A stretch of DNA of 8,503 nucleotides from Acidobacteriaceae bacterium (GTDB lineage: Bacteria; Acidobacteriota; Terriglobia; Terriglobales; Acidobacteriaceae): assembly GCA_003152795.1 (NCBI GenBank), contig PMBA01000138.1, positions 5,189-13,691 on the forward strand. Reading direction: 5' to 3'. Under the pieces are notes generated by a model. That model was not told the origin of the DNA. It did not search any database and saw nothing but the letters and a program-made list of their open reading frames with translations. Positions 1-7,554 of the stretch are shown one piece after another. The translations under genes were made by a program, and so were the position numbers. The first letter of the stretch is position 1; every line of letters begins with the position of its first letter.

Positions 1-1175
1 CTGCCGGAGACAAAATTGATGAATGCCACGATAGCGGCGGAATTGAGGACGACAAAAGTTCGGGCAGGATCGGCGAGGCGCGAGAGGGGGCCGATTTTGA
101 TACCCGCGAGCGCGGCCAGACTGAGCGCGTAAAACGCAAGCTGCGCAGCGAGCGCCGCGCGATAGAACGGTTGGGGAAGGAACATGGAGGCGATCAGAAG
201 GGCCAGCAAGGCAAAGGGTACAGCCAGGCGGGAGAGTTTGTGGCTGACAAATTCAAATCGAATCGGGTTTTGCGAACGCAAGAGCCACGGGGCAATCCGC
301 AGGAGCTGATAGACACCGCTGAGGGTGCGAACCTTACGGGAAAATTCACGACCATCGCCCAAGTCGGGCGAGTCCCAGGCGCGGGCACGGGAGTCGAAGA
401 TCACGCGAAACCCCTGGCGAACGATGTGCATGGGCAAGAGAACGTCGTCGAGGATGGTACCGTCGGGCAACGGTGAGTCCTCGATCAAGTTGCGGCGGGC
501 GCAGTAGATGGCGCCGGTAGCGCCGACGACAGAGTTGGAGGCGGATTCGAGCTCGCGAACTTTTTTTTCGATGCGCCAGTACAAACCCATTCCCTTCCCG
601 GTCTCGCCGCTGGCGGGGTCACCGAGCATCAATTCGCCACTCGCGGCGCCGACATCGGGGTCGGCGAAATTTTCGACGAGCAAACGGAGGGCGCCGGATT
701 CGATGTGCTGGCGGGCGTCAGTAAAAAGCAGCACTTCCCCGGTCGCCAGTTTAATCGCATCGTTGAGGCCGGCGGCTTTGCCGTGGGATGCCGGTTTCAT
801 TAGAGTTCGCACTCGGGCTCGCGGTGCGCCCGGGACCGCGGAATCGCGGGTATAGTCGGCAAGGATGGAGGGTGTGCGATCGCTGGAGCCGTCGGAGACA
901 ACGACGACGTCCAGTTTGGCCTGGGGATAGTCGAGGCTAAGCAGGTTTTCGAGCTTGCGAGCAATGACAGCTTCCTCATTACGCACGACCATCACGGCCG
1001 AGACCGCGGGAGTGGCGGAGAGGTTCTCGGAGCTTTCAACGAAACTGTGGCCGGAACTGCGGCGCACCGGACGGGGCGACCACCGGCTGCGCAGCCATAG
1101 CCACGCCGGATAGCCGAGGTAGGAGTAGGCGACCAGGGCAGCCGCGAACCAGAAGATGTATTTCATCTTCGTCAT
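1..1175 (-). CDS. Family 2 glycosyltransferase, membrane-associated, 3' end cut by the window edge
   Basis: It probably adds a sugar from a nucleotide-sugar donor to the growing lipid-linked EPS repeat unit at the cytoplasmic face of the inner membrane. I translated 391 codons from the ATG at 1175; no stop is reached before the left edge. Residues 5-28 form an N-terminal membrane segment. The GT-A fold follows: VVRNEE at 63-68, VVSDGSSDRT at 92-101, the metal-binding FTDAR at 151-155 (D153), a YWRIEKKVRELES stretch at 199-211, and an ILDDV motif at 241-245 supplying the likely catalytic acid. R280-Q290 is a weak match to the (Q/R)xxRW region. Three hydrophobic segments follow at about 316-334, 338-358 and 373-390. 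This layout resembles processive, membrane-embedded GT2 enzymes. The start overlaps the stop of the upstream sugar transferase (ATGA), which implies translational coupling. Donor and acceptor cannot be told from sequence. The family call is firm; the specific role is inferred. Confidence 0.9.
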   Translation of the reverse strand, partial: MTKMKYIFWFAAALVAYSYLGYPAWLWLRSRWSPRPVRRSSGHSFVESSENLSATPAVSAVMVVRNEEAVIARKLENLLSLDYPQAKLDVVVVSDGSSDRTPSILADYTRDSAVPGAPRARVRTLMKPASHGKAAGLNDAIKLATGEVLLFTDARQHIESGALRLLVENFADPDVGAASGELMLGDPASGETGKGMGLYWRIEKKVRELESASNSVVGATGAIYCARRNLIEDSPLPDGTILDDVLLPMHIVRQGFRVIFDSRARAWDSPDLGDGREFSRKVRTLSGVYQLLRIAPWLLRSQNPIRFEFVSHKLSRLAVPFALLALLIASMFLPQPFYRAALAAQLAFYALSLAALAGIKIGPLSRLADPARTFVVLNSAAIVAFINFVSG

Positions 1176-2545
1176 TGTGCGCCCCGGCGCAAGAGAACGG
1201 TCTTGACCGTCTGAAACATGATCAGCAGATCGAGGCCAATGGAAGCGTTTTTAATGTAGAAAAGGTCGTACTGCAGCTTTTCGCGGGCATCTTCAACGGT
1301 GCTGCCGTACCTATATTTGACCTGGGCCCACCCGGTGAGGCCGGGCCGCACCATGTGACGCACGCGGTAATAGGGGATCTCTTTGGAGAGCAAGGCGATG
1401 AATTCGGGACGCTCGGGACGCGGGCCGACGAATGCCATATCGCCTTTGAGCACGCACCACAGTTGGGGAATCTCATCGAGGCGGGAGGAGCGGAGAAACT
1501 TGCCCACGCGTGTAACGCGAGGATCGTTATCGCCCGCCCACTTGGGACCGCTCTTGACCTCGGCGTCCTGACGCATGGTGCGGAACTTAATGACCTTGAA
1601 AGTGTGCCCGGCCTTGCCCACCCGGGTCTGGGTATAGAACACGGGGCCGCTGGAATCGAGGCGGATGGCGAGCATGATGAAGGGAATCAACGGCAGGGCG
1701 CAGATGAGCCCAATCAAAGAGATAACGATCGAGACCACGCGGCGAACCATGATGAAGGTGGTGCTGCGGCGAAAGCCCTCGCCAAACACCAGCCAGCTGG
1801 GAGACAAATTCTCGACCTCGATCTTGCCGGAGATTTTTTCCAGCCAACTGGTGGCTTCCTCGATCTTGACGCCCTGCATGCGCAGGTCAAGCAATTCCTG
1901 CATGGGGATGGTACCGCGGCGGTCGGGCATGGCGACAATGACGCGATGGACCTTTTGTTTGTTGACGACTTCCATGAGGTGGGCAGCGACGGACTCGCGG
2001 GTAACGGCGCCATCCATCTTGCCGGTCCAACTGGCGATCTCGACGCCGAGTTCAGGATTCTGGCGCAGACCCTGGACGACGCGCTGGGCGCGGTCGCCGG
2101 TGCCGAGGACGTAGACGCGCTCGACCAGAATTGGGAGCTGAACGAGCCAGGAGAAGCCGATCCGCCACCCGAACAGAGCGAAGGTGAGAATGACCAGGCC
2201 GATCTCCGAAGAGTTTTTCCCCAACAGGTAATTCGGGCGGAAGTAGGCAACGCCGGCCAAAACGAAGGCGAGCACGCCAGGAACCATGAGCAAGCGGAAA
2301 TAGAGCTCGCCTTTAGTATTGAGGCGCGCGGTGTCGTAGAGGTCGAGCCAGTGCGAGCACAGCAAAACGAGGGCGGTGACGGCAAAGAGCTTGTAGTAGC
2401 CATCCTCGTAGTTGAGCGCGATGTAGCTGTCTTCGCGAAGCACGAACACCGCCCCGAGCAGGAAGGAGGTCCAGACAATGAGGGCCTCTCCGATCAGCAG
2501 GACCAGAGTACGGACTGGGTAATAGACATTGAAGAGCCGGATCAA
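1172..2545 (-). CDS. Exopolysaccharide polyprenyl-phosphate sugar-1-phosphate transferase (WcaJ/EpsB type)
   Basis: This 457-residue enzyme should start repeat-unit synthesis by moving a hexose-1-phosphate from a UDP-sugar to undecaprenyl phosphate in the inner membrane. Four N-terminal hydrophobic segments lie at about 12-35, 53-66, 85-101 and 115-137. A nucleotide-binding-like domain follows at 142-255 (VYVLGTGDRAQ). A hydrophobic hairpin at 266-294 then leads into the catalytic bacterial sugar transferase domain. Visible motifs are KFRTM (320-324), the catalytic LDEIPQL (356-362, D357/E358), GPRPE (374-378), PGLTGWAQV (401-409) and KLQYDLFYI (423-431). The length fits the full WcaJ/EpsB family, including the subfamily tied to exosortase EPS loci. 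The start is TTG at 2545: an in-frame TGA lies 15 bases upstream, the first in-frame ATG is codon 87, and a GAGG ribosome-binding sequence sits five bases before the TTG. Residue 364 is Cys where this family usually has Asn (PQLWNVLKGD). The sugar is unknown. Confidence 0.93.
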   Translation of the reverse strand: MIRLFNVYYPVRTLVLLIGEALIVWTSFLLGAVFVLREDSYIALNYEDGYYKLFAVTALVLLCSHWLDLYDTARLNTKGELYFRLLMVPGVLAFVLAGVAYFRPNYLLGKNSSEIGLVILTFALFGWRIGFSWLVQLPILVERVYVLGTGDRAQRVVQGLRQNPELGVEIASWTGKMDGAVTRESVAAHLMEVVNKQKVHRVIVAMPDRRGTIPMQELLDLRMQGVKIEEATSWLEKISGKIEVENLSPSWLVFGEGFRRSTTFIMVRRVVSIVISLIGLICALPLIPFIMLAIRLDSSGPVFYTQTRVGKAGHTFKVIKFRTMRQDAEVKSGPKWAGDNDPRVTRVGKFLRSSRLDEIPQLWCVLKGDMAFVGPRPERPEFIALLSKEIPYYRVRHMVRPGLTGWAQVKYRYGSTVEDAREKLQYDLFYIKNASIGLDLLIMFQTVKTVLLRRGAQ

Positions 2546-2550
2546 CGTGG

Positions 2551-2555
2551 CCTCG
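2551..2555 (-). promoter_or_regulatory. Ribosome binding site that decides the TTG start of the sugar transferase
   Basis: The minus strand reads CGAGG, then five bases, then TTG. No in-frame ATG is available nearby and the frame is closed by TGA just upstream, so this site supports TTG as the true start. Confidence 0.6.
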
Positions 2556-2574
2556 GTTCAAATTCATCTCGATA

Positions 2575-3498
2575 CTAGACGGGGCTGTTCACGGCCTCGC
2601 CGTAGTAGTACTTCGACTGTGCCAATTTTCCGGAGGGGGCTCCGTTGAGCACCACTCCGAGCAAGAGCTTGTCGGGGAATTCTTCCCGGGCGCGGCGAGC
2701 CAAATCCGAAGGCGTCGCATTCGAGCGCACGACCATGAGGATGCCGTCGCAAACACTGGCAACCAGGGTGGCATCGGAAACCGGAATAACGGGGGATGTG
2801 TCGATAATGACCCAATCGAACAAGGGCTCGACGCGCTGCAAGAGCTGCTTCAGACGTCCGTTGGAGAGAAGTTCGGGGGCGCTGCCGGCAATCTTGCCGG
2901 CGGGCATAAAGAACAGGTTTTCCATGGGCCCGCGTTGCAGGGCGGCGAACTCGTCGCATTCACCCAAGAGGTAGTCGGCCAGTCCTGGCGATTGGGGCGC
3001 ACCCAGGTGGCGGTGCATGCCGGGGTTGCGCAAATCGGCGTCGATGATGAGAGCGCGGCGGCCGTGCTGGCGTACCATCACCTGGCCCAGATTGGCAGCC
3101 ACGAAAGACTTCCCCTCTTTGGGGAGCGCGCTGGTAACCATGAGGCGGCGCAGCGGCATCTTTTCGCGGATCTGGTAGAGGCGGGAGCGGAGGGTGCGGA
3201 ACTCTTCCGCGCCGATGCGGGTGTCGTCTTCCTGGAAGAAGAGCATGGTGCGCGGATCGGGAGACCATTCAGTCTGGGGGCAACGGGCGAGCAGCGATTC
3301 GTAATTCATCGCGGAGGCCATGCTTGGCCTGGCAGCGGCTCCCGATGCTTGCATGGAAGGCATGGGTGGCATCGGGGGCATGGGGGTCATGTTTTCCCGT
3401 TGCACCTCAGGTTGATCGAAAACGGGCTCGACGTGCGTCCCCATGGAGGTTGCTCTTTCCTGCTCGGCGCGTTTCAAAGCGTCATGGATGCGGCTCAT
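2575..3498 (-). CDS. Cytoplasmic BY-type tyrosine autokinase of an EPS locus (CpsD/CapB-like)
   Basis: This 307-residue protein is the stand-alone kinase half of a Wzc-like copolymerase. In related systems, ATP-dependent phosphorylation cycles of C-terminal tyrosines control polymer length through contact with the membrane chain-length protein. It begins MSRIHDALKRAEQER, typical of the kinases in exosortase-linked EPS loci. A Met/Pro repeat linker occupies about 37-49. AEEFRTLRSRL at 97-107 matches the conserved motif before the kinase core. The core has a P-loop at 124-131 (ALPKEGKS), Walker A' at 150-155 (LIIDAD) and Walker B at 230-236 (VIIDTSP). The tail carries only a short tyrosine cluster, YYY at 297-299, fewer than in Wzc. 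No membrane segment is visible. The ATG overlaps the stop of the upstream ATPase gene by four bases, and a purine-rich AAGGAAAGGA lies just before it. Family call firm; substrate and partner inferred from the adjacent chain-length gene. Confidence 0.94.
   Translation of the reverse strand: MSRIHDALKRAEQERATSMGTHVEPVFDQPEVQRENMTPMPPMPPMPSMQASGAAARPSMASAMNYESLLARCPQTEWSPDPRTMLFFQEDDTRIGAEEFRTLRSRLYQIREKMPLRRLMVTSALPKEGKSFVAANLGQVMVRQHGRRALIIDADLRNPGMHRHLGAPQSPGLADYLLGECDEFAALQRGPMENLFFMPAGKIAGSAPELLSNGRLKQLLQRVEPLFDWVIIDTSPVIPVSDATLVASVCDGILMVVRSNATPSDLARRAREEFPDKLLLGVVLNGAPSGKLAQSKYYYGEAVNSPV
3355..3390 (-). repeat. Four in-frame 9-bp units encoding Met-x-Pro/Ser triplets in the kinase linker
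   Basis: Kinase codons 37-48 read MTP MPP MPP MPS, so Met recurs every third residue. The DNA units are similar but not identical (ATGACCCCC, ATGCCCCCG, ATGCCACCC, ATGCCTTCC). They lie in the poorly conserved linker between the N-terminal helix and the kinase core. The array looks like tandem duplication in a flexible region, with no sign that it disrupts the gene. Confidence 0.75.
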
Positions 3499-4451
3499 AG
3501 TTTCCTTTCCTTGGGGAGATCCTGTTGTTCGGATTGGCGCAACCGGTCGGCCAGTGTAGCGAGGGTGCGTAAGGCCTCGACCAGATCAAACTTCTCGGAT
3601 GAGGGGGAAGCCGGCGCAATCATGGCAGCGGCGGCGTTGCCATCGCTCAGATCGAAATCGCGGGCGACCGAATCGACGACATCGGCAGAAACTGTCTTCC
3701 TCTGGTCGACAAAGGAGCTGACCAGGCAGTGCTCGCAGAGGAGGTTGATGATTCGGGGAATGCCCAGCGAATAACGGAAAATGGCGACGGTGGCGTCGGG
3801 CAGGAAAATCGGATCGCCGTTGGAGCCTGCGATGCGCAGGCGCTGGTTGATATAGGACTTGGTTTCCTCGAGATTGAAAGGATGGGTTTTTGCGCGCAGG
3901 GTCAGGCGCTGGCGCAACTGGCGCAACTGGGGCTGCTTCAACCGCTGTTCGAGTTCGGGCTGTCCGACCAACACGATTTGCAGGAGTTTTTCGGTGAAGG
4001 TCTCGAGATTGGTAAGCATGCGAATTTCTTCGAGCACTTCGTCGGAGAGGCTCTGGGCTTCATCGATGACGAGCACGGCAGTCTCACCGGCGCGATAGCG
4101 GTCGAGCAACCAGTTATAGAGGCGCTGCAGGAGTTGGCTCTTGGATCCGGAATCGCAGGGAATGCCGAAGTCGGCCATCATGAAATCGAGGAGCTGAGGC
4201 ACATCCATGCGCGAGTTGAAGATGAAGGCGGTAGCGACCTGCTGGAGGCGCAGCCATTCCATGAGCTTGTTGATGAGCGTGGTCTTGCCGGTACCGACCT
4301 CACCCGTAAGCAACACGAAGCCTTTGCGACTTTGTATGCCGTAGGTAAGGCAGGCCAGCGCCTCTTCGGTATGCCGCGTGAGAAACAGGTAACGCGGGTC
4401 CGGATTGACGTTGAACGGGTTGGCGCGAAGTCCAAAAAATTCTTTGTACAT
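3495..4451 (-). CDS. ExeA-like AAA ATPase of exosortase-type EPS loci
   Basis: This 318-residue P-loop ATPase belongs to the family related to the general secretion protein ExeA; one branch is regularly encoded in XrtA/PEP-CTERM EPS loci. Its biochemical job there is not settled. It begins MYKEFFGLRANPFNVNPDP, the characteristic opening of the family. Walker A is GEVGTGKT at 50-57, Walker B is VLVIDEAQ at 126-133, a sensor-1 region LVGQPEL sits at 161-167, and the sensor-2 motif GIPRIINLLC is at 230-239. After about 265 comes a variable Ala/Ser-rich tail and a short helix. There is no signal peptide or membrane span, so it is probably cytoplasmic. It starts nine bases after the chain-length gene and has no strong ribosome-binding sequence, which suggests coupled translation. 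It overlaps the kinase gene by four bases. The position between copolymerase and kinase suggests work on that complex, which is inference. Confidence 0.92.
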   Translation of the reverse strand: MYKEFFGLRANPFNVNPDPRYLFLTRHTEEALACLTYGIQSRKGFVLLTGEVGTGKTTLINKLMEWLRLQQVATAFIFNSRMDVPQLLDFMMADFGIPCDSGSKSQLLQRLYNWLLDRYRAGETAVLVIDEAQSLSDEVLEEIRMLTNLETFTEKLLQIVLVGQPELEQRLKQPQLRQLRQRLTLRAKTHPFNLEETKSYINQRLRIAGSNGDPIFLPDATVAIFRYSLGIPRIINLLCEHCLVSSFVDQRKTVSADVVDSVARDFDLSDGNAAAAMIAPASPSSEKFDLVEALRTLATLADRLRQSEQQDLPKERKL

Positions 4452-4460
4452 AAGCTTGCG

Positions 4461-6053
4461 CTAGACCTCGACGTTCTCGTGTTCCTTGGGGGAAGGGGGA
4501 TCACCCCGGCCCCAGAAACGGCGGTGACCATGACCGTCGTCGGCGGCGGCATCGTTCACGTCCTCACCGAGCCAAGGCACGGAAATGAGGAGGGGAAGAT
4601 CCATAATGGCGGCAGCGTCCTTTTCGGTACGAATGGACTTGTCGCTAAACTCGAGGAAGATAGCGATGACGACGCCGAGTGCGAGACCGGCGCCCAGACC
4701 AGCGGCGGCAAAAATCGAGCGGTTGGGGAAACTGGGGGAATCGGGCAGGCCAGCGCCGACCAGGATGTGCATCTGCTCGCCCTGTTGCTGGTTCTCCATG
4801 CTGGTGCCGAGAGCGGCCGAACTTTTCTTGGCCAGAAGATCCTTGTAGAAGGATTGGGCGTTATCGTTGTCGCGGGTGAGAAGCTTGTATTGCTCCTCGA
4901 CATTCGGGCTCATGGCGGTGCGGCTCTGGTAAACGCCAATCTGGCTTTGCAGTCTTTTCTGGTCGAGTGTGGCCTGCTCGATCACACTCTGGTACTGGTG
5001 AATCTGCAGACGGAGCTGGCGAATTTCAGGTGGCTCGGCGCCGCTGGCCTTCTCGCTGTTGTCGGTGGCGCTGGCGGCTGCCGCGGTGGCGTTGACCTCT
5101 TTCAGTTTCTTCTCGACCTCGGCGATGTCAGCCCTGGTTTTGATCACGTCGGGATGATCGTCGGTATAGCGCGCCCGCAGTTGCAGCAATTGGGACTGGA
5201 GCTGGTTCAACTCCTGTTCGAGGGTCTGGGGATTGCTACTGGATTGTGAACTCTTCCAGTTGGCGGTCTGTTGCGCCAGCATGCTCTCGGTGTATGCCTT
5301 ATCCTGCTGGGCGCGGCCGAGAGTCTGGGTGGTGGCATCGAGTTGGGAGTTCAGCGACATGAGCATGCGCATGTTGTTGTCGGCATCCCCGGGTAACTGA
5401 CCCATATATTGTCTTTTGAAGTTGGCGAGCCTGGCATCCTGCTCGTCAAGGGAACGCTTGGCGTCTTCGACCTGGCGGCTAAGAAACTCGGTGGTGCCCT
5501 GAGCAACCTCGGCGCGAGAGCGCAAGTTTTCCTCGACGATAAGAGAGGTCATGGCATTGCAGATTTTTTGAGCGCGAACGGCGTTGTTATCGGTGTAGCT
5601 GACGTTAAAGCCGGGCACGGGCTCTTCGGTGGCAGAGGCCTTCTTTTTCTTGGCGCCAGCGACTCCGGCCTGGGCGGAAGCGCTCATCGAGGTGATCACG
5701 GGCTCGACCGACATATTCTGCTGGATCTCCTGGATGAGCTTATCCTCTTCATCGGTCTTGACGAGGGCGAGGCTCTGAATGACGGGACGCAGGCGGCTGG
5801 GGCTGAGGACCTGCTGGCTGAGGGTCTGAATGCGCTGGGTAAAATCAGAAGTGATGACTGGCTGGACGTAGCTGTCGGGCACTTTCTGGGCCTCCACCAG
5901 AACCGTGGACTGGGAGGTGAATTTCGGGGGGAAGAGATAAGAAACGCCCAGGCCCGCCAGCGGGGCGAGCAAGGCCGGAATCAAAATGACTTTAAGGCGG
6001 CGCAGCAGCATCGCCAGATAATCGTCCATCGTCAGTTCGCGATTCTCACTCAT
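4461..6053 (-). CDS. Wzz/GumC-type polysaccharide chain-length determinant (copolymerase without kinase domain)
   Basis: This 530-residue inner-membrane protein should control EPS chain length and link polymerisation to export. It has the usual two-span layout: a short cytoplasmic N-terminus with the Wzz-type LTMDDYLAMLLRRL (7-20), a first membrane span at about 22-41, a long periplasmic region, and a second span at about 447-468. The periplasmic part has extended coiled-coil stretches (about 180-262 and 275-375), the YTDDHPDVI motif at 296-304 and a GNVR-like block at 383-412. A Pro-rich PDSPSFPNR (437-445) precedes span two, as is typical. The cytoplasmic tail after 470 has no ATPase or kinase domain; kinase function is supplied by the gene two positions downstream. 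A Lys-rich insert, KKKK at 135-138, stands out. GGTGA six bases before the ATG is the likely ribosome binding site. Family call firm. Confidence 0.94.
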   Translation of the reverse strand: MSENRELTMDDYLAMLLRRLKVILIPALLAPLAGLGVSYLFPPKFTSQSTVLVEAQKVPDSYVQPVITSDFTQRIQTLSQQVLSPSRLRPVIQSLALVKTDEEDKLIQEIQQNMSVEPVITSMSASAQAGVAGAKKKKASATEEPVPGFNVSYTDNNAVRAQKICNAMTSLIVEENLRSRAEVAQGTTEFLSRQVEDAKRSLDEQDARLANFKRQYMGQLPGDADNNMRMLMSLNSQLDATTQTLGRAQQDKAYTESMLAQQTANWKSSQSSSNPQTLEQELNQLQSQLLQLRARYTDDHPDVIKTRADIAEVEKKLKEVNATAAAASATDNSEKASGAEPPEIRQLRLQIHQYQSVIEQATLDQKRLQSQIGVYQSRTAMSPNVEEQYKLLTRDNDNAQSFYKDLLAKKSSAALGTSMENQQQGEQMHILVGAGLPDSPSFPNRSIFAAAGLGAGLALGVVIAIFLEFSDKSIRTEKDAAAIMDLPLLISVPWLGEDVNDAAADDGHGHRRFWGRGDPPSPKEHENVEV

Positions 6054-6092
6054 AGCTGTTCACCAATCCGGTCGCGCGAGGCGGCCAAGAAA

Positions 6093-7526
6093 TTATTCGA
6101 TACGAGTCGGTGTGGGGTGCCATTCCAACCCAACGGTGCCGACGTGGCGCTGATCAATCCTGCCGCAGGTGCCACTGAAGCAAACTGGAATATCGAAGGC
6201 CACTTCGCTGAAGCGATAAGCGGCAAACACGTCATAGGTACGTCCGAGATGTTTTCGGAAGACGGCCCCGGCAGAGCCTTCGTCGTAGCTGGCCGCAGCC
6301 ACGCCAAAATCCGAGGACTGGAGTTTCTTGTTATGGGAGTAGCCCAGATCGCCATAAAAATCCCAAGTGCGTCCAATGGGGCGTTTGTAGCCGAGGCGAG
6401 CCGCCTGGGTGTCAGCGCCGGCGAAGAAGCCGGATCCGGCGGACGTAAATTTTTCGTAGGTCGCAACCATTGAGGAATGGGCGAACTTATAGCGCAACTG
6501 AACTCGCGCGCTGACCGACAAATGGGTGAGGTTACCACCCTGTTGAAGATCGGTGTACTGGGGACCGGCAGAGGCAATGAAGCTCATCCGGCCGCTGATG
6601 GTATGGCTCCAGCGGAGATTGACGATGTGGTTATAAATCTGGCCACCAGTAGTCTGGGGAAATTGAAACAGCTGGAAAGCGTAGATGGCTCCGATCTGAT
6701 CGTGACGGGACAGGAGATGGCTGTATCCGCCCTGGGCCGTGATCTGGTCGCTGTTGGCCAGGCAAGTATTTCCTGGAATGGCGCATTCCGCGGAATCAAA
6801 GAAATGAGCGTTGCTGAATCCACCGGCGACGGTGATGGCGGAGACTGGATTGAGAATCTGAACCGCATCGAGGATCGCGGTATTCGCAAGGCGAGCGATG
6901 GTTCCGATCGAACCGGCCTGACCGTTGCCGAAGACGTGGCTGCCGGGCAAACCGGCCCCCGCCTCTCCGGTGCCAACGCCGCCGGTAGCCAGACCCAACC
7001 CCGGGACGCCACCAAAGGTGCCGAGGGAAAACGAACCGTCGGGAAGGTAACTGAAGGAATCCCGCAGCGTCGCCTGGCCGGTTCGCCAGCGCGTCACACC
7101 CTCCAGTCCGGCGGCATGCAGTTGCTTCACCTCATAAGGACTGCCGTAGAAGGCTCCTCCGCCGAGGTACTCGAGAAAGAGATCGGTCTTGGGCCAGAAT
7201 TGCTGGAGGTCGAGAGCTCCGAGGACGCGAGTAACAGACTCCAGCCCGGTGGCACCGACCTGGTTGCCCCCGTTGGTGTCCGCCGATTCGCTCACCTGCA
7301 AAGCTGGGGAGATGAAGCTGCGGCTGGCCGTGTGCAGATCGAGGCCGGGCTCGTCGAGGCCGGACACCGGCGGGTTCTCCGGGTTCAGTATTGGCGCGTT
7401 CTGGCCGAAGGCGGGGGCGGGAGTGGTCTCGGGCTGGGATTGGGTAGTCTGGGCAGCCGCGCACACGCACACGCTGAAAACCAGCAGCGCCATCCGGATT
7501 GATCGCATCTTAAGCATGCTTTTCAC
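6093..7526 (-). CDS. Predicted outer-membrane beta-barrel protein of the EPS locus
   Basis: I do not recognise a named family with certainty. From GTG at 7526 the product has 477 residues. A signal peptide is clear: basic MRSIR, a hydrophobic core (MALLVFSVCVC) and a likely cut after AAA at 23-25. A Pro-rich stretch follows. The second half alternates polar and hydrophobic residues with aromatic girdles (IYNHIVNLRWSHTI, VQLRYKF, TWDFYGDLGYS, YDVFAAYRFSEVAF, VGTVGLEW), as expected of transmembrane beta-strands. A Gly-rich segment lies at about 169-209. Cys pairs at 248/255 and 449/454 could form disulfides in loops. The GTG is chosen because AAGGGA sits six bases upstream; ATG codons 4 and 7 are alternatives. 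Its place between export protein and chain-length gene matches the uncharacterised barrel often present in exosortase-type EPS loci. A role as the outer-membrane exit pore is inferred. Confidence 0.78.
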   Translation of the reverse strand: MKSMLKMRSIRMALLVFSVCVCAAAQTTQSQPETTPAPAFGQNAPILNPENPPVSGLDEPGLDLHTASRSFISPALQVSESADTNGGNQVGATGLESVTRVLGALDLQQFWPKTDLFLEYLGGGAFYGSPYEVKQLHAAGLEGVTRWRTGQATLRDSFSYLPDGSFSLGTFGGVPGLGLATGGVGTGEAGAGLPGSHVFGNGQAGSIGTIARLANTAILDAVQILNPVSAITVAGGFSNAHFFDSAECAIPGNTCLANSDQITAQGGYSHLLSRHDQIGAIYAFQLFQFPQTTGGQIYNHIVNLRWSHTISGRMSFIASAGPQYTDLQQGGNLTHLSVSARVQLRYKFAHSSMVATYEKFTSAGSGFFAGADTQAARLGYKRPIGRTWDFYGDLGYSHNKKLQSSDFGVAAASYDEGSAGAVFRKHLGRTYDVFAAYRFSEVAFDIPVCFSGTCGRIDQRHVGTVGLEWHPTPTRIE

Positions 7527-7532
7527 CGTAGA

Positions 7533-7538
7533 TCCCTT
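7533..7538 (-). promoter_or_regulatory. Ribosome binding site supporting a GTG start for the barrel gene
   Basis: AAGGGA on the minus strand is six bases from GTG at 7526-7524. The next candidate, ATG at 7517, would be 15 bases away, and an ATG far upstream at 7613 would overlap the export gene and mask the signal peptide. The GTG is therefore the best start. Confidence 0.55.
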
Positions 7539-7554
7539 AATGGAACGTATAGGT

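Noticed and set aside
171..855. Small plus-strand open frames at the left end
   Set aside because: They lie opposite the glycosyltransferase, whose 391-codon frame has clear GT2 motifs and no stop.
1175..2578. Long plus-strand open frame of 467 codons opposite the sugar transferase
   Set aside because: It lies antisense to a gene with full catalytic motifs. Its product is rich in Asp, Glu, His, Gly and Asn with no domain pattern, as expected from reading a GC-rich gene backwards.
3905..3935. Short direct repeat GCGCAACTG in the ATPase gene
   Set aside because: It encodes a QLRQLRQ-type helix within a conserved part of the ATPase, so coding explains it.
3729..5249. Plus-strand open frame of 506 codons opposite the ATPase and chain-length genes
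   Set aside because: It spans two well-supported minus-strand genes and their junction and has no recognisable motif or start signal; a GC-driven shadow.
5409..7502. Two consecutive plus-strand open frames (354 and 341 codons) opposite the barrel gene
   Set aside because: I considered them because the barrel family is uncertain. The minus-strand frame has a signal peptide, a ribosome binding site and beta-strand periodicity; the plus-strand products show none of these.
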